A stretch of DNA of 64,000 bases from Chondrus crispus (GCF_000350225.1 NW_005178869.1:188558-252557); one strand, 5' to 3'; shown: positions 43,940-54,300, numbered from the stretch's first letter. Numbers and translations are program-made. Notes: generated from the sequence alone by a model not told the origin.

Positions 43940-44810
43940 TGGTACTCTTGTGGAGGGGTGGCAAAGAAGACGGCTCCCTGTCACAGTTTGACGGGTCGAA
44001 GCCGGCCGACGTTCACAAGTGCTTCTTCGTCTTCGAGAATGTTGCCACCTCTGGCAAGTCGGACGAAGAAAGGGCATCTGAACTCCTTCGCTACCTGGAG
44101 GGAGATGCATTCGAGTTCTTTTATCAAGCCTTTGTCAAGAACGGAGATATCAGTGCAGATGGCTCCGACTACCAGAAGGTCAAGAAGGCCTTGGTCGAGC
44201 GGTTCGCCCCGGTTGAATCACCTGAAGATGTGATTCGGGATGCGATGGCCGCTCGCCTTTCCTTCGAGGATCTCAGTGGGTCCCTTCGAAACTCAGATCG
44301 TCTCTACGAGAAGGCGGGATTCAACGACGAAGCGAAGTTCGGACTGCTTCGCAACGCCGTGATGGAACATCTCGAGTTGGCCCAGTTTGCCATCTATCGA
44401 GGTGCGAAGACCTACAAGGCCCTATTCGATGCAATCATGGACTTCTGGTCTGGTCGCTGCGCCTTTCAGGCGGCGGCGAACTCCTTGGGCAATTCGCGCT
44501 ACCAGGGGTCAGAGAGCTCACAAGTTATGTATGAGCCCAGAGGACAAGGTGGGTCAAAAAGGGTCATGATGCGTTCAAAAGCTCCCTTGTCTCCACTCGC
44601 GACGAAGCTTGGCGCTTTAGCTGATCGACTAGCCGATATTTCCCTTATTATCAAGAAGAATCAGGCGAGGGATGACGCAACAGCATTCCGCCCCGCCCAC
44701 GACCGTACTTGTTCTTATTGCAAACGACCGGGTCATGGCGCTAATAGATGCGATGCGAATCCGCATAGGGACACGAAATGCCCTTGCTGCGGAAAATTTG
44801 ATCATTGAGA
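43939..44810 (+). CDS. gag: gag of element III with CCHC knuckle
   Basis: 289 codons: a helical capsid-like region (KALVERFAPVESPEDVIRDA) and near the end CSYCKRPGHGANRC (CX2CX4HX4C). Part of a broken element. Confidence 0.82.
43940..43957 (+). promoter_or_regulatory. primer binding site of element III
   Basis: TGGTACTCTTGTGGAGGG begins directly after the LTR and is identical to the site of element II. The first ATG of gag overlaps the LTR end and this site. Confidence 0.82.
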
Positions 44811-45339
44811 GACAAGCTGTTGGGCTAGAATTCGTCCACAGAGGGGAGGTAGCAGTTCCTACCCTCCTAAGAAGGCCCAGACGGATATTGCCGTGTCGGG
44901 TACACAGACGGGCTCCGCAGGAAACCAGGTGAGTGTTGTGACGCACGACGACCTCCCTGCTGATGAGAAGTTAGTGGCATCAGTCAAGAGAAACGCCGAT
45001 GGAGAGCCGGTGGCCAAGACGCGAAAGGATGGTGGCGGCGAGCCAATCCCGTCCCTTCTCAACCCGCGTAAGTACTGGACTCTGAACCACATGAGGAAAC
45101 CTCCTAAGCCGGGCCGTCGAACAAGAAAGAAGAGGACAAGTAAGAAGAACGCCGCCCAAGAGCACTCGGGGAAGTATGATGTGGTTTCTTCCCTCGCGAA
45201 CGCCCCCTCTGGTTTGACATTCGGTCAACTGATTCGAGGAGATGGCGACGAGGCCAAGAAAGAGATCCGTCGTTTGTTCAACAGTCGCCCTAGACGCCCC
45301 GTAGCTGCTTCGATCGGTACTTTGCCGAAACGTCTGAAA

Positions 45340-45980
45340 GTAGTTTCGGTACAAGTCTACGGGACACAAATGAGAGCGTTGTTAGACTAAGGAGCTATCC
45401 CTAACGTTATGAATGCGTCTGTGACATCGAAGCTCTCTCTGTCTCCAAAGCCGACCTCGACGAAGATTACGGTCGCCAATGGACAAAAGACAACCTGCTT
45501 AGGTTCCATCGAGGAAGTTCCTGTCACGTTCAATGGCGCTGTTACTTCACTCAACTTCTTGGTTGTTGAAGGATCCCCAGTTGATATCTTAATCGGGTAT
45601 CCAACTCTCGAAGAACTTCAAGCCTGCATCGATCTAGGTCACCAGTCTGTTAGTATGTTGATCGGAAACAAAACCCTGAAAATGAGTCTGGAGTTTGATC
45701 AAGTACGTCCTATCGTCGCGGATTCGGAGACTGATAGTGAGGACTTCACTTCTGATGTCGAGTCGTTCGCCTCAGAAAACTCGCCGGAAGAAGAGACTTA
45801 TGTTGTCGCCATCCTCAGCGATGAACCTTTCGAGCTAGACTTAACTCTGGACGGAGCGATCGGAGAACATGAGGAAGTAGAATCACCTGATTCGAATGTC
45901 ATCAACAAGGCCGTGAAAATGCTTCGGGAAAACTTGTGCATCTTGACAATGAAGCACAAGCAGTCATCGAGACCGCCCTG
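45340..45980 (+). CDS. protease region of element III
   Basis: A retropepsin-like segment between gag and RT: the active-site neighbourhood begins near 45370, and further on VEGSPVDILIGYPTLEELQA corresponds to the ILG-strand of the family. Acidic linker (SETDSEDFTSDVESF) after it. Fragmentary. Confidence 0.65.
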
Positions 45981-48610
45981 ATGGGTAAGAGTATCGTTGC
46001 TACATCCCTTGACGACCTTCGGCCTGCTGAAGTTCCAATCAAGCACCATTTCGAGTTAGATGATACTAATCCGATCTATCACTCGGCGAGGAGAATGGCT
46101 CCCTTGCATAACGAAATCGTTCGGAAAGAGTTGGACAAAATGCTGGAAGCAGGAATCATCACGCCTTCCAGCGCCGCATGGTCCTTTCCGGTCGTCATCG
46201 TATCCAAAAAAAATGGGAATCCACGCTTCTGTGTTGATTACCGTTCTCTGAATCAGAAGATGAAAGCAGACAGATGGCCTTTGCCGAAAATAAAAGAGAT
46301 ATTTGATGACTTGGAAGGAAGTGCGTACTTCACTTCTCTGGATTTGTTCAGTGGTTACTGGCAAATTCCGATGGCACAACAATGCAAAGAAATGACTACT
46401 TTCGTCTGTTGCTACGGGACGTATAAGTTCGAAGTCATGCCCTTTGGATTGATGAATGCGCCTTCGACATTTCAGAGAATGATGGATACAATCTTTCGCA
46501 GAGTGCGGTTTGTGCGTGTGTACCTCGATGACGTTGTGGTGTTCTCTAAGACTATAGAAGAACATATTCGCCACCTGCAGCATGTATTTGATGTGCTTGA
46601 CGAGGCTGGTCTTAAGCTTAAGCTGACAAAGTGTAGCTTCGCCCAGGCGAAGATCAAGTTGCTCGGTCATGTTGTCGACAAAGGCGGGATTGCCGTTGAC
46701 CCGAGCAAGGTCGAAGTGATTCGGAATGCACCGATCCCGACCACTACGACTGAACTTAGGAGCTTTCTTGGGTTAGCAAGCTACTACCGTCGTTTCATCT
46801 GCAAGTTTGCGGACATTGCTGCGGTACTCCATGCGGCCACATCCGGAAACGGCAGATTAAAATGGACCGGAGAAATGCAAGAAGCCTTTGATGAACTACG
46901 CATAAAGCTAACTTCTCCGCCAGTCTTGGATTACCCAGACTTTGAGAAGCCCTTCGTCGTTGAGACGGATGCGTCATCGGTCTCCGTCGGGGCTGTGTTG
47001 GCTCAAAAGAAGGCAGATGGGAAAATACACCCCATCCAGTACGCAAGCCGTACTATGAATACATCTGAGCGCAAGTACTCCGCTTGTGAGCGTGAGGCCC
47101 TTGCGGTCATCTTTGCTTTGAAGAAATTTCGTGTTTACGTGCTTTCGTCTACACCTTTCAAGCTGATTACTGATCACCAGGCTCTTAGTTACGCCTTTCG
47201 CAAGAAAGACATCCACGGTCGTTTGGATCGTTGGCTAGACTTCTTAGCCGAGTACGACTTCACCGTGGAATATCGTTGTAGATTCGCAAATAGTGCAGCT
47301 GACTACCTTTCTCGCATTCAGCCCAAGAACGGCGACAACCCAACTTGCCAGGAAGAGGGAGACCTTGCCCTCGCTATTACGACCCCGATCTACTCTACAG
47401 AAGATCTACAAGAGTTTTGCCAAGATATCATGTCCTATCTGCAAGGCGAAACACCGGTTGGGTTGGATGATTACAGGAAGTCTCGCATGAAGAATAATGC
47501 GAAGAACTTTCTAGTGTGGGAGTCGAAGTTGTTCCGCCGCACCATTCATGGTCTTCGTGTTGTTGCCCCAATTTATTATCGCGAAAAGATACTGAAGGGT
47601 TTCCATGACGACATTGGTCATTGGGACTTGAAGACCACTCGTCAATCTGTCACGGAAAGGTACTGGTGGCCGACCGTTTGTATGGACGTGGGAGACTACG
47701 TGAAGAGTTGTGACGGGTGTCAGAAGACGCGTCCGATTCCCAAATATAAGACCACTTTGCGCCTTCCCATTACAAGCTTGTTTGATGTTTTCTCTATTGA
47801 CTTTGCTGGCCCCTTCCCTGCCACCTCGTCCGGAAATCGCTTCGTGTTGGTTCCGGTCGAACACCTCACAGGATGACCAATTGCCCTATCCACTGCTGAT
47901 AGTACTGCTCAAGTGGTTCTTGACTTTGTCAAGAGAGAAATCATGTACTCATTCGGCCCTCCGAGAACCATTGTCTCTGACAATGCTACCTGCTTCACAG
48001 CCTCGGCCGTTTCTAGCTTCATGGCTCGACACGGTATCACTTGGCGCACCGTCCTCGCCTACGCTCCCATGTCTAACGGTAGAGCAGAGAGAATGGTTGG
48101 AACTCTGAAGGCTGCCGTCCGTAAGACAGTTCTTGGAACTGGAATGGAGTGGGACAAAGCACTCACCCAGGTCCTGTATGGATATCGCCGACTTGCCATG
48201 AAGAACGGCGTGTCGCCCTTCGAATTAATGTATGGGGTCCCACCTCGGATGGATTCCAGTGCAGAAACCGGTGCAAGCCGAGTTGTCCCTTCCTTAGACC
48301 ATCATCGTCGTTGGAGCTTCTGACTGGATCTGTCCCACGAGCAGTTCGCTCAGGGGCCTCTGTGGAAAAAAGGATCGTAGCGTCGTCGTCTCACTTCTTC
48401 GAAGTAGGAAACAAAGTTCTTGTCGCTCGGGGAACTTCATTTGGTGGTACGAAGTGGCCCGCGTTCGTTTCCAAGTTCAACGGCCCGTGCCGCGTCTTGA
48501 GAGTTCACCACCCGCGATACGTGCTAGAGTCCCAGCACGGCCGAGTATCCAGGAAGCCTATTCATGCTCGCCGACTCGTCCTATATCGTGAAAGGAAGTT
48601 CGAAGCCTAA
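45936..48610 (+). CDS. pol: pol of element III: reverse transcriptase, RNase H, integrase
   Basis: RT: FCVDYRSLN, WPLPKIKEIFDDLEGSAYF, FGLMNAPSTFQRMMD and YLDD (VRVYLDDVVVFS). RNase H: VVETDASSVSVGAVLAQ and ITDHQALSYAF. Integrase: finger HDDIGHWDLKTT to CDGCQKT, core FSIDFAGPFPAT and IVSDNATCFTA, then a basic end (HARRLVLYRERKFEA). Without a chromodomain it belongs to a different Ty3 branch from elements I and II. Part of a broken element. Confidence 0.9.
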
Positions 48611-48727
48611 GTCCTTTGTTAAAGCTTAAGGCTAAGTGTTAGGCATAAAATCGTTTAATGCATGTAGAGAATATATGCAATAGCTATCATGAAACCCGTA
48701 TAGGCAAGAAGAGAGAAGAGAGCGTGG

Positions 48728-49396
48728 CTATTTCGACTTGTTGCTTGCAGCTTTCAGCTTGCGACGTTTGCGACGCTTATTGGAGGCGCTAAGCGCTCTT
48801 GTGGCGGAAGCACGGACAAGACAGACCTTTCGAATTTCACGAATTTCGAGCAGACTAACTCCATCACCAAGACATGGTTTCAAAGCTTGAAGAGAGAAGG
48901 GCATGGGGTACGGTTCCATACAATCCAGTACTATATGATCCTTTGAAGATACGCACACCGTATGCAACTTGTTTGAAGTCCCCTCAAGCGTGACGACAGA
49001 CACTCCCGACTCGACATCAAGAAGTCTGTCTATCGTTGAGACCGATCCGAAGGTATGCTTGAGAACTACTTCCTCTCGTTTGAGATGCTTGTTAGCATCC
49101 CTTAGACCACGAATACGTCGTGGGAGACTCCCCTGCTGCACGAACGACTTCGCATTCTCCTTGAAGTGCTCCCAATACGAATCGGCGAGCTGTCGCGCGC
49201 CGAGAACACACAACGAGTTGCAAACGGCAGCTGGGATGCATAGATCAGTTCGATCTTGATAGGGTGTAGCACCAAGGTTGTGGATATGGAAAGAAGACTC
49301 CAAAGAGCTCTCTGAGCGGGCACCGGTAGTGGACATTGCCAACCAGCGCCCTGGATACTTCTGGCACCACTCATCAATGAGAAGATAAGCTGACAC
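48728..49396 (-). CDS. antisense frame in element III, possible cysteine-peptidase fold
   Basis: 222 codons on the strand opposite to gag-pol. It contains DLCIPAAVCNSLCVLGARQL (a Cys before a helix), later LHTVCVSSKDHIVLDCMEPY (His, then Asp in the next strand), and a very basic C-terminus (SNKRRKRRKLKAASNKSK) that could be nuclear. Cys...His...Asp in this spacing resembles papain-like peptidase folds, but this is inference from pattern only. It lies on the same strand as the H3-like frame and may have belonged to the same antisense gene, which looks broken. Confidence 0.5.
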   Translation of the reverse strand: MSAYLLIDEWCQKYPGRWLAMSTTGARSESSLESSFHIHNLGATPYQDRTDLCIPAAVCNSLCVLGARQLADSYWEHFKENAKSFVQQGSLPRRIRGLRDANKHLKREEVVLKHTFGSVSTIDRLLDVESGVSVVTLEGTSNKLHTVCVSSKDHIVLDCMEPYPMPFSLQALKPCLGDGVSLLEIREIRKVCLVRASATRALSASNKRRKRRKLKAASNKSK

Positions 49397-49675
49397 GCGG
49401 TCTCTGCCGTTCGTGTAGAACTTGTCGTTCTAGATCTGGTGGCCAGAAGATTTGTTCCCACCACAGACTTGTAGGGTATACGGCAGAATGGGGTGCTTCG
49501 ACTTATCGCATACGTCGATGGCGACGTACTTATTTGCGAGTCTATCGTAGCAGATAGACTCAATATTCCAAGCATCATCCTCCACGTGATCATAAGCACG
49601 CTTATCGTCAATCGATTCAGTCAGGCCGACTCGGAAAAACTCATCTACCGAGACCCCGTGCTTTCCTCGCGCACT

Positions 49676-49957
49676 TCAGTGGATGACAACATGTCGACCG
49701 AAAAGGCGGAGCATTTCCGTCAAATCCAAGTCATACCTTGTCAGATTCGGTCCGACCCAAACATGGTACGGAAAACGAGGCGAAGCTTGTTCATTCTTCG
49801 ACACCCTCATTACGTCCGTTCTTTGCGACAATAGCCACATTATCCTCTCACGAGCGTTGTGCTCTTCAACGGGTACTCTCGCCGCCTTCGACGCGATATG
49901 TTTACGGGGCGCCTTGCCGCGAGTACTGCGGCGCGCTGTCTGCTTGGTTTTCGCCAT
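49676..49957 (-). CDS. histone H3 tail mimic, antisense frame in element III
   Basis: A minus-strand frame of 93 codons whose first residues are M then AKTKQTARRSTRGKAPRK, then HIASKAAR. Set beside the H3 tail (ARTKQTARKSTGGKAPRK, then QLATKAAR), about 20 of 26 positions agree, including T3, K4, Q5, T6, A7, R8, S10, T11, G13, K14, A15, P16, R17, K18, K23, A24, A25 and R26. Position 9 is Arg and position 27 is Val, so the two lysines of the main silencing marks are absent. After residue 27 the sequence leaves histone altogether (no histone fold) and I do not recognise it (YHVWVGPNLTRYDLDLTEM). It lies between pol and the 3' LTR, on the strand opposite to gag-pol. Whether it is a retrotransposon gene or captured host sequence is open. 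Confidence 0.8.
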   Translation of the reverse strand: MAKTKQTARRSTRGKAPRKHIASKAARVPVEEHNARERIMWLLSQRTDVMRVSKNEQASPRFPYHVWVGPNLTRYDLDLTEMLRLFGRHVVIH

Positions 49958-50342
49958 CCTCATCAGATCAGGTTTCTTGCAAGGGGCAGACTCGAGGATT
50001 AAAACCTCACCTGAGTACTGCCACACAAGCAATCAGCGATCTCTGAGACTGGAGGCAATTAGAACCTGACGCGGTGACAGGTTCTTCAAGAAAAAAACGC
50101 AGGAAAACCGAAGTTAGTTGTGTGAAAAGTAGAGAAGGTGGGTAGGTTAATGATAAAAGTGATAGCTTACAGTGATGATGAGCTGTACACGTGTATACGT
50201 GGAGTGATTGGGGGATTGGTGTCGATGGTGACACTAAATTGTGTCAATTGGATCGTCAAGGTCGAGCGCCGGTTCCCTGACCCAAGCCGAGCACCAGGAG
50301 CAAAGGAGCGGCCAGCGGTCAATATATATGTTGCCCCTGTCG

Positions 50343-50673
50343 TGTGGGGGAGATTTGGGGTACTGTACAGGGTACAGTACCCGGGAGTGGCCCCAGGGCC
50401 AAAGCCTTCAAAAGGTGATTTTATTGGTCTACGTGTACGCCAGGTGTACACGTGGACAATCTCCCTTTGAAGAGCGGCGGTCCTGGCAAGTGGAAGATGT
50501 TGGCGGCCCCTCTATAAGAGAAAGGGGCGCGCCGCGACACCCCGCGACAAAGAACAGAACACAACAACACCCCGGACTGACCCCCGCTCTTTCAATAAAC
50601 TTCACGCTTCTGAAAAAACTTTTCTCTCTCCCCTACGCGTGCGGCCTTCCTCCCCCCGTTTTCGCCACCAACA
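50343..50673 (+). repeat. 3' LTR of element III
   Basis: 331 bp, matching 43606-43939 with about ten small differences. Followed by the CTCCA duplication at 50674-50678. Confidence 0.93.
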
Positions 50674-51158
50674 CTCCACACTTAGCAAATCCTGATTACA
50701 AGAGCGTCAGCAACGACCTTGTATCACAGCAGGGGGCATCAATTTCGGCTCATACCCGAAGGTAGACCAGCGCTCACTGCCGCGGTAGTGTCATTACGCG
50801 TACGTGTACATGTGTATGCGTGTACACCTGCACCCGTAGGGACGGCGGAGGGTACTGCCCCTTAACCCTCAACCAATACATGGAATAGACCTCTTCCATG
50901 TATGCGAAATTTGGATGTACCGACGTGGAATACTTGCAAGTGCGGAATTTCTGAACTGCAAAATGGAAGAAATCTCTTCCAGATGGAAAAACTCTTCCAT
51001 GTATTGTGTAAGTAAGACTCATTACACTACAGTGGCCAATTATCTTCATATACGTACATCGTCCCTCCTTCATCACCATTTATGTAGAACGCCCACGTTG
51101 CTCTTTCAAATTGGCTTGCCACTTTCAGGGCCATTCTACCTAGCCGTTTTTCTCCCCC

Positions 51159-51228
51159 GTTCGAGAAAGGCAGACGGCAGACGTTGGCTGTCCCCGTGCG
51201 GGACAGCTAAAGTCTACCCTTCTCGAAC
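51159..51228. repeat. 70-nt two-stem hairpin, copy 1
   Basis: Outer arms GTTCGAGAA and TTCTCGAAC, continuing through GG/CC and AGAC/GTCT with two mismatches. Inner stem GCTGTCCC and GGGACAGC around the loop CGTGC. Copy 2 is at 52402-52471. Confidence 0.75.
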
Positions 51229-51376
51229 CAGAGTAATGTTTCCGTCGTCCTCTACCGTTCTGCACAGCTTCATTTCAGGCTGATCATTAGCTCCGTCATC
51301 CCCTACTTTCTTCCCTCCCCCTACATTTCTTCTCCTTTCACTCACACTTTACTTTTACCTTCTCTATGTATGGCAA

Positions 51377-52309
51377 ATGGCAGGCCCTTCCAAACATTCC
51401 GGGAAAGCCGGCACCGCGATACAAACTCGGGCTGGCAGGAAACGCTGGGAACTGGAGCCTACTTCGCCGACACTCAAGAACACCAACGGCGTTTCCGAAG
51501 CGGACACAGATTTGGAGAACGCCCCTATCGCTGTACGGCTCCTGGAGCCCAGGCGGAACAAGAAGCTCAGGAAGGGTAGGCAGAATGTGCGAACCCCTGT
51601 TCTCAGTCCTCCCTCTACTCCCCCTTCACGATCTCAACGCACGGCTCAGAGTCCCCCTGCGCGTCCGCGTAGGATATCTCCAATTCGCAAGAGGAAGTTT
51701 GAAAACCAGCGACGCCTATTGGATCCCCTAAATCGCACCACGACTGACAACCTTCGTCCTAGACAAGTGTCAGCGGCACCTGATGTATCCGAGCTGAGAG
51801 CAAATGCCTCTGGTCGCTCTGGGGCGGCTGCTACAACAGTACACGGGTTGATAAGCTCCGAGCTTGTCAAACCGTGTACTGTTGTCGGAGCAGAGTCTAC
51901 TCCGAAGACGAGGGCAGCAACGAAGTCGGCCACCGGCCCTCGTCGTGGCTTCATCCTACGCCGCAATTCCCAAGTTGGTGAAGCGGGCGGTGTTGCCACT
52001 CTTCCAGACCCTCTACTACCGACCCCTTCTCAACCTTCTCCCCATGCAGAAGATGTACGTCACTCTACGCGAGATGCCTCACAGCCTCTTTTACCCCAGC
52101 CGGCTGTGACCTCGCGGAGAATGGAGGATGCCGGGAAAGAAAATTCTGAACTTCGCGCCGAGATTGCCCAACTGAAGCAAAGGGTAAATGAATATAATCG
52201 GAGGGTCTCTGAAGCGGATCAGGACCGTGAATGCTTACAAATTCTTAACACAGCAACCGTATCTGACCTCAAAACTTCCAGAGCGGAGACCGTAACTCTC
52301 CGTATGTAA
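51377..52309 (+). CDS. disordered basic protein with C-terminal coiled coil, unrecognised
   Basis: 310 codons from ATG (MAGPSKHSGKAGTAIQTRAG) to TAA. The first 240 residues are low-order and rich in Arg, Pro, Ser and Thr, with basic clusters (LLEPRRNKKLRKGRQ, ISPIRKRKF) that could be nuclear signals. Residues about 245-285 form a coiled coil (KENSELRAEIAQLKQRVNEY). A 53-bp near-perfect palindrome (51833-51885) lies inside the frame. No family recognised. It could be the nucleic-acid-binding ORF of a mobile element, given the flanking repeats, or a host nuclear protein. Confidence 0.5.
   Translation: MAGPSKHSGKAGTAIQTRAGRKRWELEPTSPTLKNTNGVSEADTDLENAPIAVRLLEPRRNKKLRKGRQNVRTPVLSPPSTPPSRSQRTAQSPPARPRRISPIRKRKFENQRRLLDPLNRTTTDNLRPRQVSAAPDVSELRANASGRSGAAATTVHGLISSELVKPCTVVGAESTPKTRAATKSATGPRRGFILRRNSQVGEAGGVATLPDPLLPTPSQPSPHAEDVRHSTRDASQPLLPQPAVTSRRMEDAGKENSELRAEIAQLKQRVNEYNRRVSEADQDRECLQILNTATVSDLKTSRAETVTLRM
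51833..51885. repeat. 53-bp near-perfect palindrome inside a reading frame
   Basis: Arms begin ACAACAGTACACGG and end CCGTGTACTGTTGT, and pairing continues inward with two mismatches to AAGCTC/GAGCTT at the centre. The reading frame stays open across it. Confidence 0.85.
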
Positions 52310-52401
52310 AATGAAAGTTTGAAAGCCTCCCGAGATATTAATATTGCTTCAAGAAGGGGTGCTCGAAGCACTAGCCATTCTACCTGGCCGTTTTCTCCCT
52401 C

Positions 52402-52471
52402 GTTCGAGAAAGGCAGACGGCAGACTTTGGCTGTCCCCGTGCCGGACAGCTAAAGTCTACCCTTCTCGAAC
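52402..52471. repeat. 70-nt two-stem hairpin, copy 2
   Basis: Same length and stems as 51159-51228. The few differences fall mostly in the loops, and the inner stem still forms (GCTGTCC with GGACAGC). Confidence 0.75.
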
Positions 52472-52579
52472 CAAAGTAATGTTTCTGTCGTCCTCTATCG
52501 TTCTGCACAGCTTCATTTCAGGCTGATCATTAGCTCCGTCATCCCCTACTTTCTTCCCTCCCCTTCGCCATTTCTTTTC

Positions 52580-54294
52580 CTTCCTCTCCACGCCGTTCTT
52601 ATTTCTCTGCCCTAATTCCCTCCCTTGTTCACCTGCACCTGCCATCCGTCCCGCCCGTGATCCGTCTTGATTTATGTGCATCGGGACTCCCCGACGCTCA
52701 ATTCATATTGCTTTTGCTGCCTGTCCTGCCGTCCCTTCCCCGTTACATCGTGGTTACTGCGTGTCCCTCCTCATAGTGCTGGCCACCATCTCCCATACTT
52801 ACTACGTTTGCATTCCAGATCTTTCTCCATTGTGACGCCCTCTAGCTGGTCTCTACGTCTTTGGGGCGTAATAACCCTTCCCATTTATCGAAGGATCCAC
52901 AGATTTTTCGGTTGCTAATGCGTTGACGTTGTGCGCACGGGTGCCTGTCTACGTTTTGGTCATGCAGACTTAAAAGAAGACGCATTTCTATTGCTTTCGA
53001 GAAAGAAAACGTGACCCCAAACACATGTGAGTAGTTTAACATGTAATAAAAGAATTTCGATGGAATTACAGCACTTTCGAATAGATACAGACTGTCTACT
53101 TGCATCAATGGCTGTGATCGTACGATACGACACTCATGAGAAGTTTCTTGGCCAATAACTAGAACAATGCAAAAGCTCGTCGCACGAGAAGACACAATGG
53201 ATAGGGCTTGGTAAGTTTCGTGTATAAACGGATGTGCACGGTCTCTGTTTCTGGTGTTTGGTAGCACCAGAGGCTCCAGTAATGCAAAACGCATCTTCTG
53301 GGCCTCTTCCACCGGAACCGCATACATGGAATAGCTTATTTTCAGTTTCTTCCTAAAATATTGGACGTTTTGGACTCTGAAAGGCTGTTACGAGAGCTAT
53401 CTTCAAGGAGCCATATCTTGAGTTGTAATCCTTACTTTTATGCCGCATCCATTTCAAGTGTTAGATTGCAGTCCGCTCTTCCGGTTACCGTGGTCGAAAC
53501 ACTCATCAGACGGCTAGGTTGGGTTGCGACCGGGCAGAGTGTCGTGATCATTTTGAAAATTTTGCTATTCCATGTTCTAAATCGAGGGTTAAGGGCAGAA
53601 GGGGGATAGAAAGATAAAGGGAGGGAGGGGGTAAGGGAAACATGACAACTTCACAGGTAGACCAGCGCTCACTGCCGCGGCTTTCTTCTCTCTGGTGTGG
53701 TGATACAGAGGCACATCGGACACACGTGTGCATGACAGTGGCCTTTTGCCTCGCAAGAAAGTAAAACTGATATATGACCAATTACAGCCAATAGAAGGAC
53801 TCGTACCAGCAAAAAGTATTTAACATTTGTTGGCCGAACCCGTGCCCAAGGTGCCCATTCCCAAAACTCGCCGCGTCACGCTGTCGTTTTCCGTTGTGAC
53901 TTGCCAGCTGTGAGAGCCCTCAAAAGTTTTTAAAAAGAGAGGAGCGGATGCGGTCAATGCCTCGCTCCATTCCCGGACTGTTGCAGATTCTTGGTCAAGT
54001 CGTCGCCGTCTGTCTCGGGCGGCTGTTGCATCTCCAGCAGTAGCTCATAGATTGTCATTGTACTTCAATGTATATCGAGAGGATGCTGACATATCGTACA
54101 GTAAATATGTGCAGTAGATGCAGTAAACGGAATGGAGCAAAAGCCATCTGCTCTCAATGCATGTTCCTCTCTCCACGTAGCTGCGTGATGCAAACGTCGT
54201 TCAAAACTGTACTGTAGAGTGCAGTACCTGTACCTTGTTTTGCAAGACGGCCAGAGCTGATAGAGATGTTAGAACCACCTTGCAGTCTTATATT
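52580..54294. other. no firm gene; one low-confidence minus-strand frame
   Basis: The only frame of note is 53327-52842 (161 codons, minus, starting MYAVPVEEAQKMRFALLEPL), which has no motif I recognise and may be chance. A 25-base sequence around GACCAGCGCTCACTGCCGCG occurs both at about 50762-50786 and 53656-53680. Nothing else is supported. Confidence 0.4.
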
Positions 54295-54300
54295 TTTATT
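54295..54300 (-). terminator. polyadenylation signal of the peroxidase gene
   Basis: AATAAA on the minus strand, 137 bases beyond the stop codon. It is the nearest canonical signal downstream. Confidence 0.55.

Larger units (their letters stand above)
43606..50673 (+). mobile_element. Ty3-type LTR retrotransposon, element III
   Basis: LTRs at 43606-43939 and 50343-50673 with the target duplication CTCCA (43601-43605 and 50674-50678). Plus-strand parts: gag 43939-44810, protease about 45340-45720, reverse transcriptase to integrase 45936-48610. Between pol and the 3' LTR (48611-50342) the coding signal is on the minus strand, including a histone H3-like tail. The LTRs differ by about ten small changes in 331 bp (near 3%), so it is older than elements I and II. 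Broken, with about four or five breaks. No chromodomain was seen. Confidence 0.92.
51132..52575 (+). mobile_element. reading frame between two ~200-bp hairpin-bearing direct repeats
   Basis: About 51132-51330 and 52376-52575 are direct repeats at roughly 90-95% identity, starting CATTCTACCT and ending in a pyrimidine run (CCCCTACTTTCTTCCCTCCC). Between them is the 310-codon frame 51377-52309. The layout is that of a short non-autonomous LTR-type element or of a gene duplicated at its leader. Target duplications were not found and the ends are not TG...CA, so the class is uncertain. Confidence 0.5.

Noticed and set aside
44981-45369. Minus-strand 129-codon frame in gag-protease of element III
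   Set aside because: Complement of the basic linker of the plus-strand element; not in the post-pol region where antisense coding is otherwise seen.
53361-53609. 82-codon plus-strand frame upstream of the GA-rich stretch
   Set aside because: Short, with no recognisable motif or neighbouring exon.
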